Shown here one piece after another: positions 1 to 12,846 of a stretch of 64,000 nucleotides of DNA. The notes below the pieces were generated by a model. That model ran no database searches and was not told where the DNA came from. It was given only the letters and a program-made list of their open reading frames with translations. Every line of letters begins with the position of its first letter. The stretch's first letter is position 1. Source of the stretch: Actinomucor elegans (lineage: Eukaryota > Mucoromycota > Mucoromycetes > Mucorales > Mucoraceae); the NCBI GenBank assembly GCA_026027325.1, contig JAMSLZ010000004.1, positions 1,054,001 to 1,118,000 on the forward strand, written 5' to 3'. Both the position numbers and the translations under genes were made by a program.

Positions 1-369
1 GATGTATCAGATTTACAAACTGTTCCATACATTTTTTTTTCCATACTGCATATGTATAGCTTAATGTCTTCCAAATGATTGTTATAATCATCTGTTGTCT
101 GTAAAAGGTCGCTATTAAAACTGTAGCTCGATGTCAATCCTCTTGAAACGGTCCCAGTTACAAAGAATTTTTTTTCAGATAGTATACTATAGCATCCATA
201 CTAATCCATTGTGAATCCAAAATTTCGATTTGAACAGTAATTTCTGTATGACTGGTATATTTGTGGTATATATATATATTCCACCCATTAGAAAGCAATA
301 GTTTCTAAATAGCCATAGTTTTTATAATAATCAAGAAAGACATAGTGAGTGCAAGTTGTTCAAAACATC

Positions 370-925
370 TCAATCCATAGATATAACTCGATGTTCTTCC
401 AGTTTTCCTTCTACATAGGAAGGACGCAATAGCTCCAATTGCTTCAAACTGGGAATGAATGTATGTAACAGATAGAGACTGTAGTAGGTAATACATCAAG
501 CCCATATTAAATTTAAATACTTAAGCGCTGGCGCGCGCTTTAACTGTTTAATGAATGTCTGTATTTGATTTTTTTTTTCTTACACAAAGAGATCTACGCA
601 CGATCATATCAAAAACATTATTTGAAAAAGGAGCTCCTAGTAGTTTTACCATCCATAAACAATGAGGAGGTCCCCATTTGCCAATACTACGATAATGAGC
701 TTCGTCGATAATCTGAAGCTTTCTCCAGTTCTACGCAAGCAATGTATTGTTTTCGTCACTCAAATTCTTGCATATCCAATTACCCATTTTTAAAGATTTG
801 GGATTTGGACAAAGCTCACATAATCCCAAAGCATCATTCATCTCTGAAATGTGAAAATCCGTAATTTGTAGACCTATTATTTCAGTTTTAAGCTTGTTCG
901 TAATTTGAGCAACACTTGGGAATAT
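370..925 (-). pseudogene. decayed coding region, family not recognised
   Basis: Read on the minus strand, one frame from 925 down to about 370 gives protein-like sequence interrupted by only two internal stops, TAG at 731-733 and TGA near 485, before a third at 370-372. The first part carries CELCPNPKS followed by MGNWICKN, which resembles a two-cysteine-pair knuckle. The second contains IDEAHYRSIGKWGPPHCLWM, and the third SLKQLELLRPSYVEGKLEE. No ATG, promoter or splice pattern rescues all parts. Composition and frame continuity suggest a gene or transposon ORF that has lost function. It could instead be exons of a live gene with tiny introns: a 24-nt GT-AG stretch at about 559-582 is in frame with or without removal. 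I do not recognise the family. Confidence 0.4.
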
Positions 926-1282
926 TTAAAGTTAATTTCAGAGTATAGTATAGTGCTGGAAATCACAGGGTACCATTTGTAATATGTTAAGGTGGATTGG
1001 AACTTATCCTCGAGTGCTAACTAACCCATTCGCGTTAACTAATCGGAACTCATTATATAATTGATCTATCATATATATAAAATACTTTACTGGATACGAG
1101 AAAGAGAAATACAGAAACGTAATAAAGCGGCTTTTATTTTGGAATTGTATGTAATAATACGGTATAAGCGTTTCATTTATCATAGTTTCTTTTTAATTAG
1201 ATGAGAGCAAAAGTTATAAATTTGCAAATGTCATCTAATCATTTAAAATAACAAAACGATTGTAGCTGATACAAGCTTTTAC

Positions 1283-1381
1283 CTGATGCAGTGGTTCATT
1301 CTGATTATAAATCACAGCCTGATGCAATATTTGAGCAGGATTTGGATTGATTCCTCTGGTTAGTTCCTTGCAAGTCGATTT
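1283..1381 (-). pseudogene. exon-like fragment, probably part of the same decayed region
   Basis: This 99-nt block on the minus strand is open in one frame, preceded by an AG and followed by GTAAAAG, so it looks like an internal exon. Its translation includes TRGINPNPAQILHQAVIYNQ. Two other protein-like minus-strand stretches lie upstream in the same direction, near 1620-1740 (containing EYTMLFVVHPAKK) and at 1993-2193 (66 codons, containing VAKRWHKNWMELDSI). Together with 370-925 they suggest an old multi-part coding region of about 1.8 kb. Linkage of these pieces is inference. Confidence 0.3.
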
Positions 1382-2193
1382 CTAAGCTGAGAAAATTTGG
1401 GGCAAAAAAATACCAATCATGTTATAATAAAAAGATAATGAGCATGTGTAGAGGATTTTGTTCTCTTTCGGCTGGCATAATCTTCATAAGAGTATAAAAA
1501 GAAAAACAACACTAGAGGGTGTGAAAAGCTCTGCTGTCATGATTTCCTTGTATTTGCACATTTTAATAAGTAACTATGGATATTTTCTTATCAGACAGAG
1601 GCACGTTTGCTCTAAAATGCTCTTAGTTCCAAACGTTGTTCTCCTTTATTATCAGTCCAGACAAGTTTACTTGATTTGAAGGTTTTTTTTGCTGGGTGTA
1701 CTACGAACAACATGGTATACTCGATGAAACTTACTCGTGCTACAAATTACATCTGTATCAATAGCAAAACAAACTATAGTTTTGAATTTCAGCAGGTACA
1801 TATAATATCATTTGATCGTTTGTATTATAGTTGGGGCATATCTAGTTGTACATAGTAGTGATAAGCGGCTCAAACAACTTCAAAACTTTTATGGAGCAAT
1901 ATTTTTACTTTATTCTTTTTGTGAAACTGAATTCAAGATAAATAGCTTTCATTGAAAAATGGAGCAAATATGAACTTCAATCTCTGCTTTAATCACCCAG
2001 AACCAAACATTGGGGCTATATAGCTGAAAAAGTATTTTGATTGGCCAACATAATATGAATGGTTGACTCCCATTACAAGGATACTATCCAGCTCCATCCA
2101 ATTTTTATGCCACCTTTTTGCCACTCTATGAATTTCATTGAAATTCATTGAATTTAACTCATGAACGGAATTTATGCAATTAGATTTATTCAT

Positions 2194-3290
2194 AAATTTT
2201 CAATGGAACTCAATCTAGCTATATGAAGGTTCAATGATGAAATTTCATGTGATGAGTCCCCATTGAGATTAAAACGCAATCATGGAAAACTTTAAAATAA
2301 CATCTTATAAATCTACAGCTAACAAAGATACCAATTTCTCCCCTCCTCCTCCTCTTTTTTTTTAAAAGAAAAAAGAAATCTGAGAAATAGATAGGAAAAA
2401 AAACTCGATGTTAAATAGGTGTACCTGTAAAACTGTATATTACAATCAACAGGCTTTATATAACCCTGACAATTTGAAGATTATCCTTCCTTAGAAGAGC
2501 TTTTTGTCTAAAGCTTCCTTACAACATGAATGCCATTTAAAAGAAACCCGAATTTACAGTAATATGTATTAAGTATATAAAGGATCAAATTAAGTTTATC
2601 TTTTTCTGTTCTATGATTTCATGGTGAGGACGCCGGATTTTGAAGCTAATAGAAATTGAAGATGGTGAAATCGAGATTGCAAGAGATATCGATTGATCTC
2701 ATTCAAATGTCGCATTCGTTTAATATGCCACATCAAAATGAACTAGTATATGAGTCATCACCATAATCAGACTTCTAATGCATTCCTTAGTTTAATTTTT
2801 GTTGTTATATTGTTAGTTAAAGATTAAAACAAGTTATATAGGTTATCATATCTAAATCTCCTCGCCGATTCCATTATAATGTCGCAATCCGATGTGTAAT
2901 TCAAATCTAGGATGACTTGCTGCATCTATTGAAATCAAATGAATTTAAATTTCTCGAAATGATCTGATGATTAACAATGATTCAAAATGTATATTTAATT
3001 GATACATTCTATAATCTTCACCGCCCAAGGTTTATATATGCATGCATATTTGCTGTCAAACGACTTTGTAACCTACTTGTTAGGAGCTATTAGCTCCTAT
3101 TGCATGTCAGTAGAGAAAAGAAATCAAAGACTTATTGTTCCTATGGAATTCTTTGGGGTATACCTTCTTTGTACAACTGTGTGTTACTCTACACAAACTA
3201 AATTTGTTTCCCCTTTTTTTTTGTAGGGAATCAAATTATCTCTTCTTTCTTCTTTTTCACACCAACACGCAACGACCCTCCTAGTCATAA
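2194..3290. other. intergenic, upstream of the RasGEF gene
   Basis: About 1.1 kb of AT-rich sequence with T and A runs. No convincing exon is visible. The last 60 bases before the ATG at 3291 are pyrimidine-rich (CTTCTTTCTTCTTTTTC), as in many fungal 5' leaders. Confidence 0.6.
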
Positions 3291-6200
3291 ATGAGTGCAA
3301 GGGAAGTGATATGTAGAGTAAGGGCTCTATATGCATACGAGTCCAACGACCCTTCGTCATTGTCTTTTAAACCAGATTCCGTTATTGAAGTACTCGCTCA
3401 ACTGGAATCAGGTTGGTGGGACGGCTGGTAAAATTAACAAAAGTTTTCTTGGTGGATTTTTTTTTTAGCTAATTATTTCTAGGTGTAATGGTAAAAGAGG
3501 ATGGTTTCCTAGTAATTATGTTCAAATCATTGATAATGAAGCAGCGGATGATCAAGAGGTAAAAAGTGGAATAATCATCCAATGTTTGTCTTGAAACTCA
3601 CCTGCTATTCTTATATGTAGGCCTGGGAGTTGCAACAGCAATGGCGATTAATACAACAGCAACAGCAGCAACGGCAGCAACAGCAACAGCAGCAACAGCA
3701 GCAACAGCAAACAAGACAGAGGCAACATGTAGTAGACCATGAAATGCAAAATCAATTAAGATTAAGTCTACATGCTTCAGATATGCTGATACAGCAACAG
3801 CAAGATATACCTGCATCCTCTACTTGGGTGATACAAACTACAGAAGATGGATCAGAACAATATTACTATAACACACATACACAGGAAATGAGATATTCAA
3901 TTCCTCCTGACCTTTACATTGCCAAACAGACACTTGGCCATAGTACAAGTAATGGTAGCTTGAACAATACTTTTCAACAGCATGATTCCTTTGAGAGGCC
4001 ACCTGTACGTCCAGTACGAGCACCTAACCGAGTGATTGCTGAGGATTACAATAGAACTGAAGAAGAGTTTGAAGATGATGAAAAAGTAAGGGTTGCACAA
4101 AACTACGCGTATATTGTTGCTTAAATTACATATATTAGCTGCCTCCAAACTGGGTGCGTAAAATAACACCGAAAGGAAGATATTATTACTGCAATTTGAA
4201 GACAGAACAAACGACATGGGCCTTGGAAAACATTGATCCTGATACAGGCGTTTTGGTAAAGTGTAACTATAAACGCAGGTTACTCAGTATTCTCATATTC
4301 CAATAATAGATGCCTTCGTTACCGGATGCTACGTCACCCAGGCACGATTATTATAACAGTGATGCTGAAGAGGAAGAGGAGGAAGGACCAATCAATGAAG
4401 AAAAAGTACCTTTATCCTGGCAAAGCTTATCTTCATTAATCGCTCATGCTATCCATAACCTCAAAGAATCTGTTCGTCAGCGCAATAGTGCCTTCTTTAT
4501 TGAAGATACCACTGCCATCGTTCATCGCATCAGACTCCTTCTCTACGCCTCCAACTGTCTTGAAAAGGAGACGTCTATCTACCTCAAGTCCAACAAGCAC
4601 CTCCGTAGTCAGCACCGTACGTTATTAGCAGCAGTAGCCAAATTGGTGTTATCAACAAAGGTCGCTTCCAGCGCATGGCCTACACCAGAATCATTAGCTA
4701 AACTGCAATCCGATGCTGAAGATGTATTGATTGCAGTGCGTAACTTTATGACAGGTGCCCAGGAGCTGCAAATCGAAATCAAGGAGGGTAAACCCAGTCT
4801 GAGCAACGACCCTGACCATCTCTGGCGTCCATTGATGCTGACCAAAACACCTACATCGGTGGGAAAGTCAGATCTGGTCACAGCTACCATCGTATTGGCC
4901 GACAATGTACGTGGTGCTATGAGCTCCTTTATGGATAGCGTTCGTGAAGCTTATGAACAAAAAAACATGGCTCAAACGTTAGCCAAGCTCAAGGCTAATG
5001 CACCATTGCTTGTTGCTCAGTTTCGTAACCTCAGTAATACTACCAGCAATTTCCTCAATGCAGTAGAAGAGTTTGGGCAAATCTCTCAGGTGCATTTGCC
5101 CTTGCTAGTCAAGTCTAAACAACCCATTTATACTGCCATGGGCTCCTTGTTTGTTGTATCTCAAACGATGACTAGTCCTGATCTGGACGGAGAGCAGGTG
5201 AAAGCTGCTTTTGAGAAATTAGAAGAGTGTGTTCAGACGATTGACACTGGGCTAACAGATGTTGTGGAAGCAGCCCAGAAACAAACGGAAGAAGTATCAG
5301 AAAGTCAACGAAATACACCTACACCTACTCAAAAACAATTTTCAGCACCAAGAAGATCATCTTTACAGCAGAACATGAATAATTCCTTGGACGAGGATCA
5401 AATAGCTACTCGTCAAATTGAATTAAATGCCTTAATGTCCAATTCGACTTTGTTTTTGGACGGTAGTGATGAAACCATCAATGAAAGCAGTAGTTCATTG
5501 AATACAGATGGTACAGCACAGAACGCAAGTAATATGCAGGTCAGAAAAGAAGCCAAAATCCAAAAGTTTTTTGGTGAAGATACTATTGCTGCAGCCCGTC
5601 GTCGTGATACTGTCCTTACTTCTCCTACCTCAACAATTGCACCATCCATTGCACCATCTACGAATGTTTCGGTCTTGTCTTCAACTCAAGTTACTTTGAA
5701 TCCAAGCACAATGGGCACTGAAGTACCTTGGTATTTGAGCTCGGATGTAGATCCCAGTGAGATCATCTTTAATATGGAAGGCAATGTGAAAGGCGGATCA
5801 CTACATGGACTTGTACAACGTCTTACAAATCACGACCAATTAGGTACATTTGAAACATTAACATCTACAGGGTTAATTGACTTTATTATTTTTTGATAGA
5901 TGCCAAGTTTAACACGACATTTTTGTTGACTTACCGTTCATTTTGCACAACCCAAGAGCTATTTAATGAACTATTTAATCGATATCAATTACCGGCTCCA
6001 GAAGGATTAACGCCAGAAGAACTGGATATCTGGAAAGAAAAGAAATTAAAGTTGGTGCGACTTAGGTAAGCCATTCATATATACTTTAAATGGTTCAATT
6101 CACATTTTTTTTTTTTTTTAAACAAGGGTGTTTAACGTAATCAAATCTTGGTTGGAAATGTACTATAACGAAGAAGAAGATCGACCTATTTTGCCTGAAA

Positions 6201-7216
6201 TTAGCCACTTTACCGAAAATGTCATTGTTGAATCTATGAAGTTTGGCGCTGATCAACTGGCCAAATTAATTAAGAAGCGCTTGATGGCTGAAGACTCTAG
6301 CCAAATTCGTATCATGAAACTCAATGTGCGTACAGGTGATATGCCTGTACCTATTCTTCCTAAAAACTTGAAACGCATCAAGTTATTAGAACTAGATCCT
6401 CATGAACTGGCACGTCAAATGACTGTCATGGATTTCCGTCTCTATAACCGTATCAAACCTGTTGAATGTCTGGACAAGAACTGGGGTAAACCGGATTCAG
6501 AGCAAGGCCATATCGCTGCCAATGTCAAAGCTTCCATCGAGCATTCCAACCAGGTCACAGCCTGGGTCACAGATTCTATCTTGAGTAAAGAAGAGGTAAA
6601 GAAGCGAGCTATGGTGTTAAAACATTGGATCTTCGTAGCAGATCGATGTCGTGCGCTAAATAATTACAATACCTGCATGGCCATTCTTTCTGCGTTTGAT
6701 AATGGTTCGATTGGTCGACTGAAGCGTACTTGGGAATTGATTAGTGGTCGATCCATGCAAATTTTGCAAAATATTCGTCGCTTGATGGGCGCAAACCGCA
6801 ATTTTAGTGAATATCGTGATATTATTCACAAGGTCAATCCACCTTGTATTCCTTTCCTGGGTATTTACTTGCAAGATTTGACTTTTATTGAGGATGGCAA
6901 TTCCAATTTTTTGAAGAAATCTAATAACCTGATTAACTTTGCCAAACGTATGAAGACTGCTGAAGTGATTCGCGAATTGCAGGAGTATCAATCAACACAT
7001 TACATGCTGACGGCTGTGCCGGATATCCAAGAATTCATTAAAACACACTTACATTCAAGTCGAGAGGAAGAAGAGCTATACAACTTGAGCTTGAGACTAG
7101 AGCCAAGGTAATTTATATATAATATCTGTATATGTTCATAGACTTACATATGGTTTGATAATAGGGAACGTGGAGAAGACACGATAGCTAGACGATTAAA
7201 AGAATCTGGGTTATAG
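3291..7216 (+). CDS. CDC25-type Ras guanine nucleotide exchange factor with SH3 and WW-like modules
   Basis: Predicted to load GTP onto Ras-family GTPases at membranes. Eight exons (3291-3427, 3483-3558, 3621-4085, 4139-4255, 4310-5843, 5900-6065, 6127-7107, 7165-7216) join in frame to 1175 residues. An N-terminal SH3 domain (residues about 6-63) contains ALYAYESND, GWWDGW and GWFPSNYV. A glutamine tract (about 76-101) follows. One WW-like segment (139-171) lacks the second Trp; a second (227-260) keeps both (W231, W253). A long, probably helical region fills exon 5. A RasGEF-N domain (about 750-830) carries FLLTYRSF, and the catalytic RasGEF domain (about 915-1150) carries LDPHELARQ. SH3 plus RasGEF matches the yeast Cdc25/Sdc25 group; the WW-like modules are an addition. 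The start is the first ATG that gives a complete SH3 domain. Confidence 0.92.
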
Positions 7217-8060
7217 TGCATTAAAAATAAACTACTAGTAAATAATAAAAATTAATAACATACACATCAAGCTAGTGATCAAATGACCAGGGATACATAA
7301 GGCTTTATTTCGATTAAAATGCGTTAAACAGTCCCTATTCTTTTCCAGTAGGCGCGGACTTAGAAGCCGAGTACAAAGCCCACATGGATGGCTACAGAAA
7401 ACTCTTTAGGTTTTAGAGATCGATTCTGTCTGTAAAACAGCTCCGTTTGTTCAGACATACGAACCTACAGGATATAACAGGGTATAGGTTACAAAAACTG
7501 CAGATCGTACCATAGTGTCGGTTCCATTCAGGACGGCCAAGGAAGCGGATCCCGAATTAAATAGGTTGCTACTGTACGCATTTTAAGGCATATTTTTGGA
7601 TTTCATAACAATAACAAAAGTTGATTAGTCAATGCATTTGCGAAACAAGATCAGCATTGAAATCATGGCTTCTGAATACTTGTTTCAAACAGATGATGAT
7701 CTGGCTTGGAATCAAACCATAGATCAGCTATACAGTGTGTAACTCCAAACTTGTCTTTTTAATGAAATTCGATTTCAATCGGTATGCACTATATATCCTT
7801 TTTAACTTTCCAAATATGACAAGATGCCTACATAGACGATTTTTAAACAGCCTTACTGGTAGAATAAGCTTGGTAAACCAGAAAGTAGAAATTTGATTGG
7901 ATGGAATCCATTACATTTTTTTTTTCTCTCCCTTTGGTCAGCAAGATGCTATTTCTACCCTTTTTTTCTTTTTTTTTTTCTGTTACCCCATTTTAGGTTA
8001 TTTGCACCCCCCCTAAGGAAAGCCTTCTTTTTTTTTAACTACTTCAAGAATTGATGCCAT
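7217..8060. other. intergenic between RasGEF and velvet genes
   Basis: No supported gene. AATAAAAATTAATA just after the RasGEF stop may serve polyadenylation. A 25-codon open frame starts at 7664 (begins MASEYLFQTDDD) and an unlinked open stretch near 7350-7412 ends in YRKLFRF; neither has further support. T-rich runs occur at 7914-8036. Confidence 0.5.
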
Positions 8061-9843
8061 ATGGATGAAACTGTCTCTTATCATTTTGCAACAGTCAAAC
8101 AAAGACGAGAAAATAGACATGAAATGTACATATTAACTTGATCTGATGTCAATTAAAGACTCCCTAATGCTTTTTTATTTTTGTTTTTGTTAATAGCGAT
8201 TATCAATTAACACTTCGTCAACAGCCGAAGCAGTCGCGTATGTGCGGTGTAGGCGAAAAAGGTACATTATTCTACTCAATTGCGGTTACATGTCATTAAA
8301 ACTTTATTTTATTGCACTAGCGGACAGAAGACCGATCGATCCACCACGTAATGAACTACAACAAAAGTCAAATGAAACTGAGATCCTGACACTAATGCTC
8401 ATTGTTTCTTTTACTATAGCCATTGTACAGCTTAAGGTTGTTGATTCTCAGTTATCTGTTGCCGAGAAAAAGTGAGAGCCGTCAATATTCTTTTGATTCT
8501 TGTACTAATTGATTCAAGTAGTACGTACTTGCAGAACCCATACTATTTCATGTATGCTTCCTTGATGGCAGCAGATTTGGACGAAGAATTACACCTTTTA
8601 AGAGATGGAAAAACACGAAGTACAACTGGCTCAGTTGTATCCTTGCTTTATCACTTGAAGGATATTGATAATACCGATGCAGGCTTTTTTGTCTTTCCAG
8701 ATCTTTCTGTACGAATGGAAGGAAGTTATCGTTTGAAATTAAGTCTGTTTGAAATCATTGGAAAAGAAGTATTCCATTGCCGTTCAATTATCTCCAACAA
8801 GTTTTTTGTTTATTCAGCAAAAAAGTAAGTGCAATCAAAGAATCTCTATTTTTTATCTTATTGTTTTGCATTAGATTCCCTGGCATGGAGGAATCAACGT
8901 TTTTGTCGAGATCTTTTGCAGATCAAGGCTTAAAAATTCGCATTAGAAAAGAGCTACGCCAAAGACGGAAACTAAGTAAGATGAGCGACACAGAGGACAA
9001 GGATAGCAACAACAATAATGGTACTTTGTCTTCACCTTCAGCCTCAACGCCTTCGAGTAGCAGTCAAAGTAAATCTGGGAAAAGGCTGAGAAAAGACCAG
9101 TATAGCATTACGTCTCCCTCTGTAATACCTCATCCGCAACATCGCATCCACTCTAGAAACGATTTACCACCTAATCCAACAAGATTTATATCGTATAGTT
9201 CAAAACAAGAAGTGTGGGCTCCTCCAAGTATTTCAGATCCACATAACAGATCGGAAAATACACGATATTATGAAGGTCCTCAAAATTCAATGAATCCTAA
9301 TACTAGCTCTATTGCCAAGTCAGCTACATTAGCTGTTGCAGCTGCAACTATGGCGGCAGCGACCATGTCCATGTCAATGGGTAAGATGAGATATTGTTTT
9401 CATTCCTGGTATTAACTTTGCTAGCAGAACGTCCTCCAAAGCAACAATACTATTTACATTCAGATACACCAGATACTTCGCCTTCAATATATCATCATCC
9501 ACAAAATATGAGCTCAAAGTTTCCTCGCCCGCATGAGCAGCAGTTACAACAACACATCCATCATCATCATCATCATCAACTTCCAGAAATACCTATGCCT
9601 CATGCAAATATGATGACTTCTTACAGTTCGACTACCACATCTGCGTATTCGCGTCCTACCACAAATGACTTGTCATCCTATTCATATTATTCTCGGGAAC
9701 AAGCATCTGTTTCCCTACCGCCACCTCCAAATAACATTCTACCACACCCATTACCTTCTTCTTCTTCTTCTTCCTCTCCTCCTTCTTCTCATCCACCTTC
9801 TTCCTTGCAACAACAGCAGCAACATCAGCAGCCAAAGCGCTAG
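8061..9843 (+). CDS. velvet-domain transcriptional regulator
   Basis: Velvet proteins are fungal DNA-binding regulators of development, spore formation and secondary metabolism that dimerise in the nucleus. Seven exons (8061-8125, 8197-8261, 8321-8347, 8420-8471, 8522-8824, 8875-9380, 9428-9843) join to 477 residues. The N-terminal half is a complete velvet domain (about 20-205), with the hallmarks LTLRQQPKQSRMCGVGEK, DRRPIDPPPIVQL, QNPYYFMYASL and RLKLSLFE. Exon 3 is only 27 nt and encodes the DRRPIDPP core, so it is easily missed. After a basic stretch (RKELRQRRK) the C-terminus is low-complexity, rich in Ser, Pro, His and Gln, with a run of seven His-type codons near 9559. The N-terminal domain with a long disordered tail resembles VosA-type more than VelB-type proteins, but this assignment is uncertain. 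Confidence 0.93.
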
Positions 9844-11125
9844 ATTATAAAAATAAACCTGGTTTCCATTTACTTTTCCTACATACTCAAAACTTTACTA
9901 ATAGGTATAATAGGGTACTTACATCATTCAAAGCACAATTGAAATTTGTATACATCTTGCTAAAAAAACTGTTATACAGGTTTCCGCATTTTTACTAAAA
10001 AGAGGATCATGCCAAAACAAAGGAAGTAACCCGATCTTTCGCATTTCGATCGTCCACAACAAGTTGAGTAATTGATCGCTGTTACCCAATTAAAATTTTG
10101 TATTTCACTTGCTAACAACCCTGGTGACCAATCAACTGACCTCACAGAATTCACATCTATGCTTTATCTCTTAAAAAAAAAAATAGGTATTTTAAGATAG
10201 CGGAGTTTTTGTTAATACAGACTTGGATTATGTTTACTTTAGTAAAACAATGAAAAGTTCCGCTCAGTTAATCAAAATTCTTTGAAAAACAATATCATTT
10301 AAAGATTACTCGGCAACTTCATAGCTATTTTGGTTTCATATTTATATCATTGTATGAAATTAAACTGCCTACAAACTTCATAAAAAGAAGAGGGCTTTCT
10401 GTGGCATCTGCGTTTTTATATATATATTGTTTAAAATGGTATTAAAACAAATAGTTAAAAATTCTGCTTAGTATATATAAATAAAAATAAAGCCTCCTTT
10501 GGAAGGAGCAGGGGCGTTTATTTCACCAATTCCATTCAAAGCTATAGTTCGTCTGGAGTATAAATCATGATTCAGGCATCTAACTATGGGAAGTATTGTT
10601 TGGTAGAGTGGAAGGAGGATCCTGACAGGGGCTTCATAATGAAGCGGTGAATAACCAGTTACTTCAAAATTTTGTAAAGAGGATAGGTATTTATAATGGT
10701 GCATTCTACCAGAAAATAGCGGCAGCTTCGATGAATATGCAGAGTTAGCACAGTTGACTTTCTAATAAAACAGACCACCATACTAACCCATATGTTTTTG
10801 CATTTCTTGCTCTATAATAGTAGTACAGTTGTATATCATCGGTTTCCCTGTCCTTGATCATTGTCGGCTCCTGTAAATATAGATGAGATTGCGTTCTTGT
10901 CTGTCTAAGTGGTACATACTGTATTATGACCTTTTCCTTTACTATTTTTTTTTAAAAAAAAAATGCAACATATTGCTGCAGTTTCACATTGAGCCTCATT
11001 AGGGGCTGACATGATCTAAATAATATCATATCTACTAAGTTTAAAGCGTAAATCTGGTGTCGTTAAGTAATTAATGCACCAGTACATCTACTAGAGCCAT
11101 AATGTAACTCAAGTGCCGTATATAC
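9844..11125. other. intergenic, no supported gene
   Basis: AT-rich. A minus-strand open frame at 10468-10704 (78 codons, containing YSPLHYEAPVRILLPLYQTI) looks protein-like but has no promoter, no partner exon and no family I recognise; it may be another decayed fragment. AAAATAAACC just downstream of the velvet stop may be its polyadenylation region. Confidence 0.4.
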
Positions 11126-11355
11126 AGTACATTAATAAACGACAATATATTTCATTTACCTCGTCATATAAACTAGTAACTCAATCGATTCATGTATTTC
11201 AGTTTAACATTGCATCTAATTGGTATACCTTACTCACAGTAAATCGCTCTGCCTACTTGTTACAAATTTTCTTTAACCTGAGTGCAATCGGCATTACATT
11301 TGTTTTATTTAAACTTGATCTATAGATCTACAGATTAGTCAACTGGTGACTTAAT
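11126..11355. repeat. dispersed repeat R1, copy A (diverged)
   Basis: This block aligns collinearly with 36967-37215. Shared landmarks in order are CAGTACAT, TAATAAA, ATTTCATT, GATTCAT, CTAATTGGTATACC, TACTCA, ATTGC/ATCGCTC, CTACTT, TGCAATC, TTTAAA and the final CAACTGGT. By eye roughly 70 percent of positions agree, with small indels, so both copies are old. No target duplication or terminal repeat is visible. Strand sense is assigned only relative to copy B, which leads into plus-strand protein-like sequence. Confidence 0.65.
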
Positions 11356-12846
11356 GTCGCAGCTGATGAATACTTTTTTTATTTTATTTAAAATGAGTAC
11401 TTGAATATGCTATAATCGCCATTAGAAACTAGACACTGACACTATAGTCCTTAAACATGAAATAAAAGGATAGATGAAAAGTCAAAAAATTTAAAAAAAG
11501 TATATACGCTGAACATCAGTTCTAATTTAATAGACTTCTCAATTATTCTAAAGGAAACCATACAAAACTCTATATGAAATAGAAAGGTATGTCATTATGT
11601 AGTAAAAAAGAAAGAACGGAAGGAGATGTAGACGTGCAGAAGTATATCAAAAGTTTAGTAGCTTTGTGTGTAACATGTTTCGCATAAGTTGCACATGTGC
11701 AATGGTATTTGGGTGTCTTTAGCTAATATAGCCATATGAATCCACATAAATACGGTGTGGTTATTAAGTCTCATTATTTAATCACTAAGACTACGCATAT
11801 AAAAAAGTTACACCCTTTATTAGAGATAACAAACCGTATATATTATTCAAAGATATTTTGCATAAAAAATATGCTGAATAAATAAGGCCCCTTGTTTTTT
11901 TATTTCTACTATTCATAAGAAAAAAAAGGTTGCAAAGACTATAAAGAAGCAGCATTCTAATTGCATTTTTTCTTGCTTGAGAATAAAAAATAACCTTCTG
12001 TAATACACAAGAGAAAGCTATTCAAAATTTTATGTGATTAATCAAATTGGATGCTGAAAGCTAGATAATTCACTGTATTTAACCAATGATACTTCTTTTT
12101 GCTGGTACTGCCATTGGCATTCGTATCCCTTATAAAATACAAGTATATATGGTCATGTTTATTCTCTAGCACATATTTTGTAATCTACATAATACCTCTG
12201 TTACTCAATATATAGATAGCACATATCTTTAATTATCGATTATGCTTGATGTCAAACCTTAATGCCACACACTTCATAATTTCATCAATGCCGCACGTTT
12301 TGGAGCTGGTAGTACTAGTAATCCCATTTTTTGTAATAAAATAAGTGTCTAATAGCACCATTTCACAAGAATCTTATCATTTAGATTGAATCAGAAACCC
12401 CCAACTGTTGAAAAAAGAGTAAAGAAACAAACTGCAATGGTATACTTTTTAAATACACTCTACCCAACCAAAATTTAGGATACAATATTTATTTATTTTT
12501 TTCCTTATGTATACCCCTAATCATCTAGAATTACAGCTGTTTAAGAAAATCTTTAACTATAGATATTTTGCTTCAAAGCTATAGTTTATAACAGATTATT
12601 ATTCTTTTATAATAGAATATAGTACTAGATTTTCATCATGTCTAGTTCCATTCAAGAGTAAAGAGTAAATTTTTCCTAATTCTAGTAGAAGAAAAAAAAA
12701 AATTTACTGTTAACCAGTTAGAAAGTGCAGTATATTGAAATACAGTTTTACAGGTGAACGTATAAATAGCAGTCCGAGATTACAGATATGCACTTTTATC
12801 CTCACTTTGCTGGACCTTTCTTCTTTCTTGTATTAAGCATACTCCA
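11356..12846. other. intergenic, upstream of the KAT14-like gene
   Basis: AT-rich with no convincing exon or RNA gene. Long A or T runs occur, for example near 12689. GTATAAATAG at about 12759-12768 is a TATA-like motif about 80 bases upstream of the predicted ATG at 12847, followed by a pyrimidine-rich stretch (CTTTCTTCTTTCTTG). Confidence 0.5.

Noticed and set aside
521..541. GC-rich near-palindrome AAGCGCTGGCGCGCGCTT.
   Set aside because: Falls within the decayed coding region, where it reads as part of a Lys-Arg-Ala-Pro stretch; too short to claim a regulatory role.
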